Shown here: piece by piece, positions 1 through 11,165 of the stretch
How the letters are laid out: each line of letters opens with the position of its first letter
Numbering within the stretch: the first letter of the stretch is position 1
Assembly (NCBI GenBank): GCA_022478985.1
Contig: JAKSZP010009638.1
Coordinates: 1 to 64,000 of the forward strand
Length of the DNA: 64,000 nt
Reading direction: 5' to 3'
Origin: Massospora cicadina
Lineage: Eukaryota > Entomophthoromycota > Entomophthoromycetes > Entomophthorales > Entomophthoraceae
Notes under the pieces: generated by a model
Told to the model about the DNA's origin: nothing
The model's input: only the letters and a program-made list of their open reading frames with translations
Database searches by the model: none
Made by a program: the position numbers and the translations under genes

Positions 1-180
1 ACCATCTGAAGTCACTATGATATGAGAGGGATGAGATGATCAAACAAGTTAGGTTGTTAATAGTTTAGAGTGTGCGGAACAGAGAAGAGCCACTAAAGTT
101 ATTGTATTAAATAAAAGAATATAGTGGGAGCAAGTGCTTCACACTTATTAATAAGTTTATTTCTGTTGGTTCAAGGGCAA

Positions 181-234
181 CGATCCTCATATTGTTAGTC
201 CTATTGCTCAGTGGGTTGAACCCTGTGAAATCAT
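181..234. repeat. Inverted repeat arm 1 (LTR-like)
   Basis: About 50 bp around TCCTATTGCTCAGTGGG recurs in reverse complement at 2107-2162, with roughly 85% identity by eye. The two arms bracket the chromovirus remnant at 433-1995. An LTR pair should be direct, so these are more likely two oppositely oriented copies of one repeat, for example solo LTR fragments, than the ends of one element. Confidence 0.55.
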
Positions 235-432
235 TTACGGCGTATCTCATTGATAACGCCAAATTTTATAACATATGCCAAAAAACTATAGGCGGTAGTA
301 GAAGCACTGAATTATTAGCACCAAAAATTATATGGTTCTTCCCGGCCATTTTTAGTTTGTATGGATTATTGCGCCCTAATATACTACTGAAGCTCCTCAT
401 GTCCTAACCTCGCGGTAAACCCAGTGGCATGA

Positions 433-540
433 GACCCTTGACCAATTTGTGTTCTATCATGAGTTTACAAAGGGCAAGGAGAATGGTTTGGCTGAAGCTC
501 TGAGTTAAAACCCTTCTTTAGCTCCAGATCCCAAGGATTT
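433..540 (+). pseudogene. Gypsy RNase H C-terminal fragment
   Basis: The frame reads FYHEFTKGKENGLAEALS, then a stop, then NPS. It matches the conserved end of Gypsy RNase H, where a PGKENGLADALSRRP-like motif closes the domain before integrase. The domain would remove the RNA template during reverse transcription. Only the last 30 or so residues remain, and the stop falls where an arginine codon is usual. Confidence 0.6.
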
Positions 541-771
541 GGAGTTGCACAACACTTGGTGATTCCTCAATATTTTTTTAGTACTAGATTTCCTCAATGA
601 ATTATTGTATCTAAGCAACCTCTACCTCTTCATGCATGCATGCCAGTTCCTGTTCAATGGATAACCTGGAGGAGTATAGTACTCTATAAAATGTCGTCCT
701 TTCTCAATCCTGATCAGCATGATATACTATGGCAATCACCCTATGCAAGTTAAATCAGGAGATATATCCAA

Positions 772-1044
772 GTGGTACCACGTAAAGATGAGATGGTGTG
801 GTTACAAGGACACTTATGGGTTCCTGAAGGACCATTCCACTTGAAAATAATAAAATATCACCATTATGAGATAACTTTAGAGCACCCCATGAAGGCGAAG
901 ATCCTGGGGCTTATCCGCCATACATATAAGTGGAAGGGATTGGCTGCACAGGTTGTGAGGTATTTAAAGGAGTGCCTAATTTTCATTAGGATGAAACCAC
1001 TTAGTCAGCCTCTCGCTGGGTTGTTAGTACCATTACAAAAATAA
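772..1044 (+). pseudogene. Gypsy integrase N-terminal zinc-binding domain
   Basis: A 90-residue open frame resembles the HHCC domain of Gypsy integrases. It has a hydrophobic LWVPEGPFHLKIIKYHH start, a KAKILGLIRHTYKWKGL helix, then VVRYLKECLIFIRMKPLSQP and GLLVPL. The first metal-binding histidine is kept in the HH pair. In the second pair one cysteine is present (KEC) and the other reads as isoleucine-phenylalanine context, so the zinc site is probably lost. It leads directly into the integrase core. Confidence 0.75.
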
Positions 1045-1680
1045 GAGGGGCCCTGGATTTTTCTCTCATTCAATTTTATTGTAAAGCTACCCTTGTTAGA
1101 GGGGTATGAAACTATCTTGGTAGAGTGGACTATTTTTACTAAGTTCGCCCATTTCATTCCAAGTAACATTACAGTAACTGCGGCGTAGATGGATAAGCTA
1201 CTTGTTTCACATGTGCTTTCCATTCATGGAATGCCCCAGGAATTCTTAGAGACAGTGGACTTCAATTTCATGTCAGTATTTTGGAAAGAGTTGTGCAACA
1301 CTCTTCAGCTCATCTATGCCGTTATACTGCCTACCACCTATAAACAGATGACAGACACAACGAGTGAACCAGTGCCTTTAACAGTTCTTGCGGTGTTATA
1401 CTGCAGCAGACCATTATTATTGGGTTTTTAATCTCCTCCTGGCCTGACTTAGTTATAACAAAGCCCAGCATACTTCAAATGATGTTCTCCATTCTTTGCT
1501 AACTATGGGTCTGGCCTCATCTATTAACATGGAGCCCGTTGGAAGGTCAATGGGTGAAGCAGTGATGGATTTCTCCAAGTCCATCAAGGAAGTACACCAA
1601 GGGGTCAACACAAATCTGGATGCCGCCATGAAAATCTATAAGGAGAATGTACATGGTAAGAACTGGCTGTGTCCTGTATA
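1045..1680 (+). pseudogene. Gypsy integrase core and downstream region, broken
   Basis: Across frames the translation reads FIVKLPLLEGYETILV, then FTKFAHFIPSNITVTAA, a stop, then VSHVLSIHGMPQEF, followed by FMSVFWKEL. This is the normal order of a DDE integrase core. The SDRGPQF aspartate region has become ETVDFNFMS, so the catalytic residue there is not recognisable. A PFFANYG-like segment near 1490-1515 marks the following region. Several stops show that it is not expressed. Confidence 0.7.
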
Positions 1681-1689
1681 AAAGGGAGG

Positions 1690-1995
1690 AGATTTCTTGA
1701 TGCTTGATGCCAGGAATATTCCAATCAAGCAGCCTTGCAAAAATCTAGAGCCAAGGTGGATAGGACCTTACTACATTGTCAGAAAGGTGGTTCATGCCTC
1801 TTAATTTTTGGATCTCAACCAATCACTTTGGATCTTTGCAGTGTTTCACAAAAACAAGCTTATCGTGTTGAGGGTCCACCGCCAGAGTCTCCAGAGACAT
1901 AGTTTTGTGGAAGAGACGCCTTAGTGGGAAGTAGAAGAGGTTCTAGCTTCTCATCATGTTAAGAAATACTTGTGTACCTGGTGTTGTGGAAAGGG
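1690..1995 (+). pseudogene. GPY/F linker and chromodomain remnant
   Basis: After the core comes a segment matching the integrase C-terminus (RWIGPYYIV-like spacing, then VFHKNKL). Then WEVEEVLASHHVKKYLCTW and KGLT follow at about 1925-1995. The WEVEEIL...YLV.WKGY pattern is the signature of the chromodomain that some Gypsy integrases use to target heterochromatin. Stops precede and interrupt it. The reading is degraded, but the order of motifs supports it. Confidence 0.6.
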
Positions 1996-2106
1996 TTTGA
2001 CGCAGTGTAGAATAGCCAGGTTCCAGCATGCGCCTGTGTCTATGCACAAAACCTCATTGATGCATTCTGTCATAAATTAGGCGATATATCAAAAAAATGC
2101 CAAAGG

Positions 2107-2162
2107 GGTTTTGCGCAGGGTCTAGCCCACTGAGCAATAGGACAAATGATATGAGGATTGTC
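2107..2162. repeat. Inverted repeat arm 2 (LTR-like)
   Basis: This is the reverse complement partner of 181-234, containing CCCACTGAGCAATAGGA. It starts just after the chromodomain remnant, where a 3' LTR would be expected. It may therefore be the start of that element's LTR, with arm 1 being an older inverted copy. Confidence 0.5.
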
Positions 2163-2429
2163 GTCATTGAGACAACTTAATAACACTAATAAAATATGGA
2201 GCAATTGTTCTAGACAACACTTCTTAATTTTATTTTGTATTTACAGTAAATACATGCTGTTCCGCCCTATCTTTTCTACTAATCCTCCTCCTTCATTCGC
2301 TCATCTCGCTTATATATCAGCGACTTCAGCAAATGCCACTCCTTGAGCCTAGACTATTTGGTTCCACCATATACTCATTGGCTCTGGCAGGGTATGGTAC
2401 TCTTATATTCCATATTGCCTTAATACAAG

Positions 2430-2993
2430 GTGATCTACGCAATATTTGTTGAATGTCAACATTGCCTTATTGCCTTATGTGGAGGCGATCCAATAATAAT
2501 TCTTTCTGACCCATTATCGCCTCATACCAAGGCGCTCAAATATTTGTACACTATAAATCATGATCAGCGGATTCTAGCCAATCTGCCATGGCTATTTTGG
2601 GCTTATCGTCCAGTAATATTAGGATCTTGACACAATCAATGAGTGTTCCAAGATGCAGCAGGGATCAAGGCTAAATCAGTCATTGCTACCATGAAGCTGG
2701 CCCCTGTCAACAAGAAATTTTTCATTGCTGAAGCCCCTGGAGGAGGGGTGGCGCCTCAAAATCCAGAGGGTAATGTCATGGTTAGTGACATGATTGTGGG
2801 GATAGATGGTGGCAATAAGATTTAACGGAGACAGGAAAGGGTACCAATTTGTGAACCTGCTTGACCCAAAGCACACCCTGGACCAACGCTGGTAAGGGCA
2901 AAATATTTTCAGGTTGGTTCTGGGGGTGAGCGTGATGGTCATATGAGCGTTACACTCACAGCACTGGAGTGCAACAGCTATTTTGTGAATCAC
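2430..2993 (+). pseudogene. Unrecognised coding remnant, possible RNase H piece
   Basis: Frames at 2430-2630 read IIILSDPLSPHTKALKYL, resembling the DHKALEYL stretch of Gypsy RNase H, and end near AYRPVI. The next frame, 2643-2825, contains a glycine/proline segment (FFIAEAPGGGVAPQNPEG) with no family I recognise. Base composition is less AT-rich than the flanks. I would call this retroelement debris. A host exon cannot be excluded from sequence alone. Confidence 0.25.
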
Positions 2994-3000
2994 AATGTGT

Positions 3001-4980
3001 CGTTACATTTGATTAGTTGTGGGCTTTGAGTCCCGTTTAGTCTACAAAGTTTCTAAATACAGTAAATTTTAGCTTCATTCAATCACCTGAGCTTGATATT
3101 ACTCAAAGCTATAGTATGAAAAGGAATCGTAGTTTGCAAATTATAGGTTTGATTGGCTGCAGTGCCTCACTTGATCTAAAATGATCTCCACCCATTATTT
3201 AAAAGTAGTTTTTAAAACCAATCTTCTTTGATGGTTGAATTGTTTATAATTACTCCGTTTGTTTTTCTTATCTATGGTACATTGTTTTGGTTTCTTTGCA
3301 AATCCTCTCAAGGAGGACTCAATTTTATTTAGGTTAAACAATTTGTCTAATTTATCTATGGAAACTATTTCCACTCACTGGAGCCTGAACCCCTCTGGAT
3401 CGGGGCACCCAAGAACTAAGATTCATATCTGCACCTGGTAATGGAACCCCCATTGGGTCTAACAAGTCCTTGCATTCCTGGTATATCTTGTGATATATAC
3501 AATTGTTTACACTATTGCCTTGGGTCCTTTTGGTACTGGCACCATTCTCTATGCCCTCTTCCCTTAATTATCATCAGGTTTTTCCCTGGTGGTGTGATTG
3601 TGAATTTTCCACCACTTTTCAGGTTTGAGAGAGTTACAGAAACTCTATTGGTAACCTCAAACATACAACTTACCAATTATGACTAACATGACCTTGCTCT
3701 CATTTTTCAGCTTTATAACTATCATTGCAAAGGCACTACTGATATCAACTCATGTATAGAAATTATGTAAGCTGTACAACAATGAGGAGATAAATAATGG
3801 AAAATTGGCACTAGAACGCTGAGGAAACCCTCAAACCACCCAGAGCCCCATATGGTTGACAGCTAAAAGAAAAAAGTGAAGTCTATTCTAGATTATTAAC
3901 CCCTTTAAGAACCATCAACCAGTGCAATGGGAAATTTGGCTAGAGTTGGTGACAGTAATGAATTATAGCGTTAAGGACCAGAACAATGTTCCTCATTTTA
4001 TAGTTCCTGTACCTTTCTCCTGGCAAATTCTATTTACAAGTTGCTGTAACAGTAGTATCATGCATATTATGAGTTCTATTGTGATTACATAAGTACACCC
4101 CTATGGAAGCACACTATTTCTTTACCACGTTGATTTCTAATAAAACTACCATATTATAATGAACTGAAACATGAGCTCTTAGAAGATGTAAAACTAGACC
4201 TAATATATTGGCTATCAAGGTTTATCTCTCAAGCTAGTTTATACATATTTGAGGGATAGTATCAAAATACTTTACTTATTAGCTTTATAAATACCCTATC
4301 AACATGTCTGCTAATGTAAATTTACAGTGCCTTAGTGTAAACTTTATTCATGTGAACAGGTAACTTCAATATATAGCAGAAACCATTCCAAACCTTGACT
4401 ATTATTCCCAAAATTTTTACCTTTACCATTGAGTAAATATATCTACTAGATATGGATTAAGCTAAAACAAAAATTTACTTAAAAGATATAAAAAGCTTAG
4501 TTTACTTTTAGCTAAGTTACGGGTACTATTCCATGAGAATAATAATAAACTTAGAATTTAAAACACTTGCACTTTTTAAACTATATTTAATTTTTGAATC
4601 AAATTTCTATAATCCGCACATACAGCCCACATAAGCACCTTCATCAGAGCCAATTATTTTAGACTTAAGTACCATCTTCTCTGCATTTCCACGCATTAAG
4701 AGATCAAACAATCACAGACATATACCAATGTGCTAATAAAGATAAATGAAGCCCTACGTCTCATTTAGTTAAGGTAAATTATACAGGCAACAATATAATT
4801 TTCACAACAATAAGACAATTGACTTTAGCTATATAAAATCATATAACTTTAACACTTCTCAATTTTATACTCGCCTAAAACTATGCAGCCCCTTACCAAA
4901 TCAACAATCTACTTGCCACTAATAAAGTTGGTTCACCATAATCCCTTCCACGAATAAAGCTGTTATAAAAAGTTACTACT
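3001..4980. other. AT-rich DNA with no recognisable gene
   Basis: Only short frames are present, without motif, codon structure or repeat partner that I can identify. Probably very old repeat DNA. Confidence 0.5.
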
Positions 4981-4989
4981 GCTCTGGAA

Positions 4990-5570
4990 CTGGGCGTTGA
5001 AAATAAACAACTTTATCAAGATATCTTCCACCTTCTACAAATTTTAAAGCTCATAAAAAAGCTACTAAAGTTTTAGAAATTTTTGGAACTTTATCAAAAG
5101 CTGATAAAAAATTAGAATCTCCAGCACCTAGATTGCAATTTGGAACAGATTCCTAATGTTTATTGTCAGGTACCTAGGATTGTAAACTGGACATGAAAAT
5201 AACTCTTCAAAGCTGTGATACTAGGTAAACTCCAGTAGATGTTTGAACTATATTTAGGGGATATCCTTTCTTAAAAAAACAAGCTACCTAAGTGCACTAC
5301 GCTCTTAATTAAATATGGAATGAAGAACAAGACATCTCAGCATTTAGTAAATTTATTATCTTTATGATTTCTAGGGGCACAGTGACTCACAAGATAAATT
5401 TTTATCAAAAAGAAGGTTTAATGCGAGTTGTTCTTTATAATAATGATCATTGAATGCAAATAAATTCTTTGATAATTTGCTCTGATTTTCATGAAGAAGA
5501 AAGTCTGAGTTGGAATTCAGATGAATTAGGATGTTCTAAATTATGGGATATATTTCTATATCTTGTGTCC
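4990..5570 (+). pseudogene. Decayed plus-strand coding stretch, unknown family
   Basis: Readable pieces separated by stops include KVLEIFGTLSKADKKLESPA at about 5060-5130 and ISRGTVTHKINFYQKEGLMR at about 5370-5430, followed by IICSDFHEEESLSWNSDELG. Amino-acid usage looks coding and lysine/glutamate-rich, as in gag-type proteins. I see no zinc knuckle or catalytic motif, so the assignment to a gag is only a guess. Confidence 0.25.
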
Positions 5571-5925
5571 TGACAATGAACCACTCTAGATTCTGTCAAG
5601 AGGGTATATGAACTTAAGAAGCGTCCATATATCTAGTTAACTATGATGTCATGGGTAAGATCAACAATGCAATATATGAACACTTTATTGTAAAGGATCT
5701 ATAGGGACTAAAAAAGTTGCAGAGCTTTTCAAACATCTTCCTGAAATTGATATTAAATGAGTGCTTAATCTTTTATTTAACCAAGGTAAGCTGACCAGGG
5801 GACAGACATTACCGAATATATGTGAAACTAAGAGGATAACTAAGAAATATAAAAATTGGGCACCCCAGGGTACTCAAGTTACCCCTGTTGCCAGCGGGAC
5901 TGCCAGGTATGGGGGGGTTGGTGCA

Positions 5926-6939
5926 CTACTCCGAGGGGGTTTCTCCTGCTATGGAGCAGGTGTGAAGGAAAGGGTCTGTGTGGAGGAACCAGAGTGGGAA
6001 CCATGATTCTATGAGCGCTTTTTGTCTTGGTCTCATATATCCATAGAGCCAGGCTTGGAAGTGCTCTAGTAAGTGGACATGGAATCTGTTAATAATCCCA
6101 TGAATGGTTGGGACCGTGCCCTTGAACGCATCTAATGCAATTATGTGTATTGTCCACATTGCAATGGGTATTATTAGGGAGCGGAGGGTAGATGGGATTG
6201 GTGACTCAATCTGGAGCGCGAAGATACTCTTTGATATTGAGAATTCCTGTTCGTTTTGAATCTTGAGCAGGCGTGCGACTTCCTGCCATATAGCTTTGGT
6301 TGGGGGGCATGTTTCTAGGCGGTGATGTAGGGATCCCTCCCCTCCACATACTGCACATGTTTTGTGGAGGGAGTTGGAGCGGTCCGCCATCCTATAGGTC
6401 CTTCTCAAACAGCGCCAGGCGTTTGCTTTTATCCTTGGTTGTAGGAGTGGGTGGTGTGTCAATTTCCACATTGCTTTCTGTGTGGTTAAATCATAGGGAA
6501 TGTCCAGCATATCTAGGTATTCTATCCTAGCTATGCTTGGGGTTGTTGCGATCATATCCCTCTGGGGGTGGTTTTCTGGGTTTCTTAATCTGAATTGGGG
6601 GCTGGGTCGTCCCCTTCCCTGTATAGTACCCATGTTCTCTATGGACCATCCCATACGGCGGATAGTTCAGAGGATATGTTTGAAATGAGGGGAGGTTCCA
6701 TGTGGACCCGTTGCAGTAGGGTGCTTGGCAAGGTATGAAAGTAGTCTGGGTGGACTATGTGGGTTGGTTAATTTGAGCGCCTGTGCAAAGTTAGTCCTTG
6801 CTGCTCTGGACCAATGTTGTTGCGGGAGGTTTGGAGCAAGGATTTCCTTTATCCAGGTACCTAGGATGTGATTGGCATGGCTCTCAAAATCTATTAGTCC
6901 CATGCCTCCGCTTGAGCGTGGGCCAAATAGTGTTTCCAT
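5926..6939 (-). pseudogene. LINE ORF2 C-terminus with Cys/His motif
   Basis: Two overlapping frames (6939-6667 and 6654-5926) give the end of ORF2. The first has GSRSSGGMGLIDFESHANHI-type sequence, the segment that follows the thumb in L1-like proteins. The second is 242 codons long and contains CAVCGGEGSLHHRLETC at 6307-6357, a C-x2-C...H...C arrangement like the C-terminal zinc-binding motif of L1/Tx1 ORF2. It ends at its own stop at 5926. One frameshift joins the two parts. Confidence 0.78.
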
Positions 6940-7019
6940 CCGTATAGGAGGGTGAGAGCCAGGCCACAGCCAGCCCTGGATAAGCGCGCGAATTGAGGTT
7001 ATAAAAGTAGGTGAGAAGG

Positions 7020-8608
7020 CTATCGCATGGGCCTGGTACCACAGTATTGGGGGATGAGCGAGTTAGCAACTGTAACTCGTCCTGTTAGTCCTGGGGTTCT
7101 TCCCTTTAGGGAGGCGACGCGTTTGGATACCCATTGTAACAGGTTACTTTCCATTGTCTCATTAGCATATCCCCCTGATTCTAGCCAGATTCCAAGGTGT
7201 CGGACAGGAGTGGTGGTGGGAGGTGTTGCAAAGGGTGATATATTGGGTTTTTTCTTCGAGTGTTGGTGTGAGGTTCTGATGTTGTGGCCCAATTGTTTGT
7301 GTATTTGCATAAGAGGATGATTTCTGTCTTCCTTTTGTTGAGCGATGCATTGCTCAACTTGGAGTATTCCTCTAGAGTGTGTTCCAGCTGTCGGGCATCT
7401 TCATTGTTTGCTATACCTGCTACGCAGTCATATGCAAAGGTCAGTATCTTGACTGTTGGTTGTCCTTGTGTGGTTATCCCCATGAGACGTGAGTAAGTTA
7501 ATCAGAGGAGCGGGTCAAAGCTGAAATTGTATAGCAGTGGGCTGAGGGGATCCTCTTGTTTGAGCCCTCTGTGTGGTTTAAGCTTGTTTGTTAAGAATCC
7601 AGGGCCGCATACAGCCATGGTTGCAGATTCTGTTAGGAGCATCGCCCATTTTATGAATCTTGGTGGGAGTTTAAAGGCATGTAGACATTCTTTTAGGTAT
7701 GGCCAGCTAACACGGTCATACGCCTTTTCCTGATACAAGAAGACCAGGGCACCAGTTGCTTTGGATTGGCAAATATTTGCACCAGGGTGTATGTTGTTCC
7801 AGATTGAGCGCCCTGGTATAAACCCAAACTGGTTGGGTGATAGGACGTCAGATGCAATTGCGCCTAATCTAGCTGCTAGAATTTTTGTTAGAATTTTTGT
7901 GTCAGTGTTGGAGAGTGCAATTGGGCGCCAGTTGGCCAGGTCCAACTTGTCACCCTTTTTATACAAGGTCATAACGTAGGATTCATGGCCTCCTGGTAAT
8001 AGGCGTGTTTCCAACAAACTCTGGTTCATTGACACCAATAGGAGGGGGGCGATTTGTTGAAAATATTTTTTGTAAAATTCGTAGGGTATCCCATCAGGCC
8101 TTGGGCATTTCCTACTTGGTGCACCGCGAATTGTTTCCCAAAGCTCCTCCCATGTGATAAGGGATAGTATATTGTAATTAGGTGGTGTACTTTGTATCTT
8201 GGCAGTTTGAATAAATTCTTTAATTTTTTGTGGATCTGTTGGCATATCGTGATATAATTTGGTGTAATAGCGGTGTACTTCCGCCTTGACCTCCTCAGGG
8301 TCAGTTGCCACAGTGCCGTTGGTCTTGCAGACCTGTGTGCACGTGGGCTGGTTTCTGCGGGAGTGGAATTGGCAGAAAAAGTATGTCAAACAGGTTTCGC
8401 CTTCCTTTATGAACTTACCTTTGTTCAATACTTTGATTCTGTGTTGGTGTTCAAAGATGAGATTGTTAAGTCGGGCTGAAATTTCTGCCCATTTGCATCC
8501 CCAATTAGGGCTATAGCCAGATCTCAGCGTATTTATTTCCAGGTGGTCTAGTTCTGCCAAGGTACGCTTGATTGTGGCTGTGTCCGCGGTGTACTTGCAT
8601 GATGCAAT
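7020..8608 (-). pseudogene. LINE ORF2 reverse transcriptase, catalytic residue lost
   Basis: The longest open frame here, 352 codons at 8560-7502, covers RT motifs in order: CPRPDGIPYEFY, ANWRPIALSNTDTKIL, NQFGFIPGRSIWNNI, LYQEKAYDRVSW and GLKQEDPLSPLLYN. In the last one the usual QGDPLSP glycine is glutamate. An in-frame TGA at 7502-7504 separates the active-site region. There FADD reads FAYD, with the first catalytic aspartate changed to tyrosine at 7430-7432. The thumb region continues in shifted frames to about 7020. Function is lost, but the domain is well preserved. Confidence 0.88.
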
Positions 8609-8611
8609 ATG

Positions 8612-9483
8612 TCAGGTTTTATTGATTAAATCTTTTTTGAAATTTTCCCATGTTCTGATGGGATCCAAAGTGAATGGGGCTGTGAATTCTGGGTTTGTAG
8701 CCTTGTTTTCAACCCAGTCAGATATCTCAGGCAATCTTATATTTTCTGGGTGAAGCTTTCTCCAAGGCGACACCTGTGTGTGGGATTGGATTGGCGCTAA
8801 CTGCACTGTAACTAATTGGTGATCAGAAAAATTGATCTTTTTTGTTGTAAATTTAGAGATTCTTGAGTGGTGGGATTGTGGGATGAGGATGTGGTCAATA
8901 CGACTCATTGATATGAGCAGTCCCTCACGTATGTTGGGTCTTGTCATATGGGGAAGGATTGGCGAATTGGGAGGAAAAGCATCCTGTAAGCCAAGAGATG
9001 CCTTCATTGTGCGATATTCAATGTGTCCAGGTGGGTATCCCCTGGGATTAGGCCATTCATCTGTATTGGGGTTATCCTAGCAGTTGAAATCGCCTAACAT
9101 GATGATATCTGGTGGGAGGGTGAGGTTAGAAAATTTTTCATAAATTTTTTTCTCTTGGTTGCAGTGCACAGTGCGTAGATACATGCTAACGAAATTATTT
9201 AATCTTGGCATGTGATTGTTGCTACCAGGACTTGACCGTGCAAGTGTGATGATGAATTTGTAATTTTAATTTTTTTGTTGTTTTGAACTATCACCCCACA
9301 GTGAGATGTCCATACTGATTGTGATGGTGCGACCCTGGTTGACCAGGATTCTTCTTCCCCTTGTAGGCAGTGGGTTTCATGGATGGCCAAGATGTCTATA
9401 AGAGGTTTTCTCAGGAATGCCAGCTTTTTGGCTTGGGACGTATGAGCCCTGGCTCCCGCGATATTTAACGTCCCTATTGACAC
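8612..9483 (-). pseudogene. LINE ORF2 N-terminus: APE-type endonuclease
   Basis: The frame starting at 9483 reads MSIGTLNIAGARAHTSQ, then LAIHETHC, which are the asparagine and E-T-H motifs of APE endonucleases. GDFN follows at 9083-9094, and an SRIDHILI...NFSDHQLVTVQL segment ends the domain with the catalytic SDH. This domain nicks target DNA to prime reverse transcription. A TAG stop at 9077-9079 follows GDFNC, and a frame change lies near 9190, so no full protein is made. All the main catalytic signatures are nevertheless still readable. Confidence 0.82.
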
Positions 9484-10922
9484 TGAGGTGCCTGTGGCGC
9501 CTCAGGAGCGGTTGGGAGGACCCTCTGGTCCTATCCCACCGCAGCTCATTTTGGCCATGCTCCACATCTGTACTCCAACTCTTTCACTGCCATTGTTGGT
9601 TCCCTTGATCTGACCCATTTATTCAAGGGAATTGCGTTTTTTTGCATTTGCATCAACTTTTCCTGCACAGGTCTCATGTTGATTTGATGCAGGTTGTTGA
9701 TTGGATTTTATATCTTTGAGGTTCAACTTTGTTGCATTGTGCACCGCATTTTCACCCAAATTGTGGTTGCATTGTTCCTCAGTATGTGCATGACTGATGA
9801 CGCTTTGTGGCTCAGTCTGGTTACTGTGAAATTATTTGACCTGGGCATATTGTTCTAATTGGTTGGTTTGGTGAATATCTGAAATATCCTCCTGAATTTG
9901 TCCATGGTTAATGGCGGATTCTGTGTGTGCCGCCGCTTCAGCCGCTGCTCTCTTGTGGGCTTTTTGTGCTGCTTTATGCTGTTTACTTATAACTGGGTCC
10001 ACGATGGAGTATAGTCCATTTTCACCCCAGCGGAATGGGTGGTACCATCAGTCATTTTGGCAAAGTTTTCATTATCTTCGTCCATAGCTTCTTCACAAAA
10101 ATCATTTTCCATTAAGCCCTCTTTTACAGGGCATGCATGTTCCTTGTGGCCCAGTGAGCCACAGTGGTTGCAAATGGGTGGTGCGCGTTCAGGTGTAACT
10201 CAGAATGCAGCTGACTGGCCCCCATTTGCAAAGTGAAATTCTGCTGCGCGGGGAATTCTGGATAAATCCTCTTCCACTTCTGGGAAGGGGTTAATTACAG
10301 CGATAGCTTTGCCCATGCACAGGTTGGGCATTAAGTGAAATTGCTGTAATTCAAGTTGTTGGATTTCTCCGTAGGCCACAAGACCTTTGCTGAGCTCCTC
10401 CTCAATTACCTTACAAGGAAGGTTGGTGGGGAGCGAGTCAAAGGAGATGAACAAAGTTTTTGCTTTGTTCCATCTGATGTGTGCGGTGCGCACAATTTTT
10501 TGTCCTCAGGGTGGCAATTTCCATGCAGATTATTGCTGCGGCATTGGCTTCATCAGCTGTTTCAAAACCAATATCAATCCAGCCACATCCCATGTTGTTG
10601 GTGGCTATGTACACCGCGTGAGGGAAAAGTGAGGGCTGTGCCTCACATGTTTTCTCCCAAGGGTTGGTGACTCATGCCCAAGGAAGAGTCTGATCTCGTG
10701 TTCCACCTTTGACAAAGGTTGGTTGAATTGAATGTACATGTATTGCGCGTGCTTTACAGTAAATACCATAAACCCAGATGGTGTCTGAGTTTGCAATTTC
10801 TTTGCATATTGGGTTCCTGGTCCCCCTCCAGGGCGTTTCGTGCCCTTAGTTGCACTGTTAAGCGCACCGCTTGCCATGACGCTCGCCCATGTTGTATTAT
10901 TTTTGTTATTAAAGTCGCCCAT
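9484..10922 (-). pseudogene. LINE ORF1 (RNA-binding, CCHC zinc knuckle)
   Basis: A start at 10922 opens a 105-residue frame with a serine/threonine/lysine-rich N-terminus. The next frame (10493-10200) carries an RRM-like segment with KTLFISFDSLPTNLPCKVI. At 10131-10172 the sequence encodes CNHCGSLGHKEHAC, an exact C-x2-C-x4-H-x4-C knuckle. ORF1 proteins of this type coat LINE RNA in the ribonucleoprotein. At least one frameshift separates the N-terminus from the RRM-like part, and the region after the knuckle (9600-10130) is full of stops. The same RRM-like pattern recurs in the three ORF1-only copies in this window. Confidence 0.75.
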
Positions 10923-11133
10923 CTTTCCTGTGTGTGATTATCCAAATTTGCTGTTTTTATCAAATTGTAGTAACTAAAGTGATTTTTACGAGAAAGAAAA
11001 GCTTTGAGTGCTTAATCTTCTGATTGATATAAGGTAATGCAAGACATAAGTAATATTTTTATTAGTTAAATGAAATGTAGCTTTTATAATGAGGTCCATA
11101 GCCATGGTTTGTAATCAAATTATCTCATCAACC

Positions 11134-11165
11134 AAGACTCTCATGGTCAACTCAACCACTATAGG
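11134..11165 (+). promoter_or_regulatory. Possible tRNA primer-binding site of a decayed LTR element
   Basis: The plus strand reads TGG followed within 20 bases by ACTATAGGGGATAGCTGAG. The last part closely matches the sequence downstream of the 5' LTR of the Gypsy at 42322-57918 (ACTACAGGGGATAGTTGAG on its own strand). The first half is a poorer match. I found no partner LTR. Confidence 0.3.

Larger units (their letters stand above)
433..1995 (+). mobile_element. Decayed chromovirus (Ty3/Gypsy) 3' half
   Basis: In plus-strand order the stretch holds the end of RNase H, the integrase zinc-binding domain, the integrase core, a GPY/F-like linker and a chromodomain-like segment. This is the pol order of chromoviral Ty3/Gypsy elements. 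Gag, protease and RT are not visible upstream, so the element is 5' truncated or lies outside the window. Stops and frame changes interrupt every domain. It is unrelated at sequence level to the GC-rich chromovirus at 46797-54687. Confidence 0.75.
5858..10937 (-). mobile_element. Full-length L1/Tx1-like LINE, inactive
   Basis: A GC-richer block of about 5.1 kb reads on the minus strand as ORF1 with a CCHC knuckle, then ORF2 with APE endonuclease, reverse transcriptase and a C-terminal cysteine/histidine motif. A 3' tail of about 70 bp ends at the return to AT-rich DNA near 5858. No RNase H domain is seen after RT, which with the RT motifs favours an L1/Tx1-like clade over Tad1. Both ORFs carry stops and frameshifts. 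I could not find a convincing target-site duplication. Confidence 0.85.

Noticed and set aside
2643..2825. Possible small host gene (glycine/proline frame)
   Set aside because: No family recognised, next to Gypsy debris, only 60 codons. Kept only as an unrecognised remnant.
7027..7320. Plus-strand open frames across 6300-10900
   Set aside because: They are antisense to LINE ORF1/ORF2, whose minus-strand frames carry clear RT, endonuclease and knuckle motifs. The plus-strand frames have none.
5840..10970. Target-site duplication of the LINE
   Set aside because: Short matches such as AACTAA occur on both sides, but nothing above chance length for AT-rich DNA.
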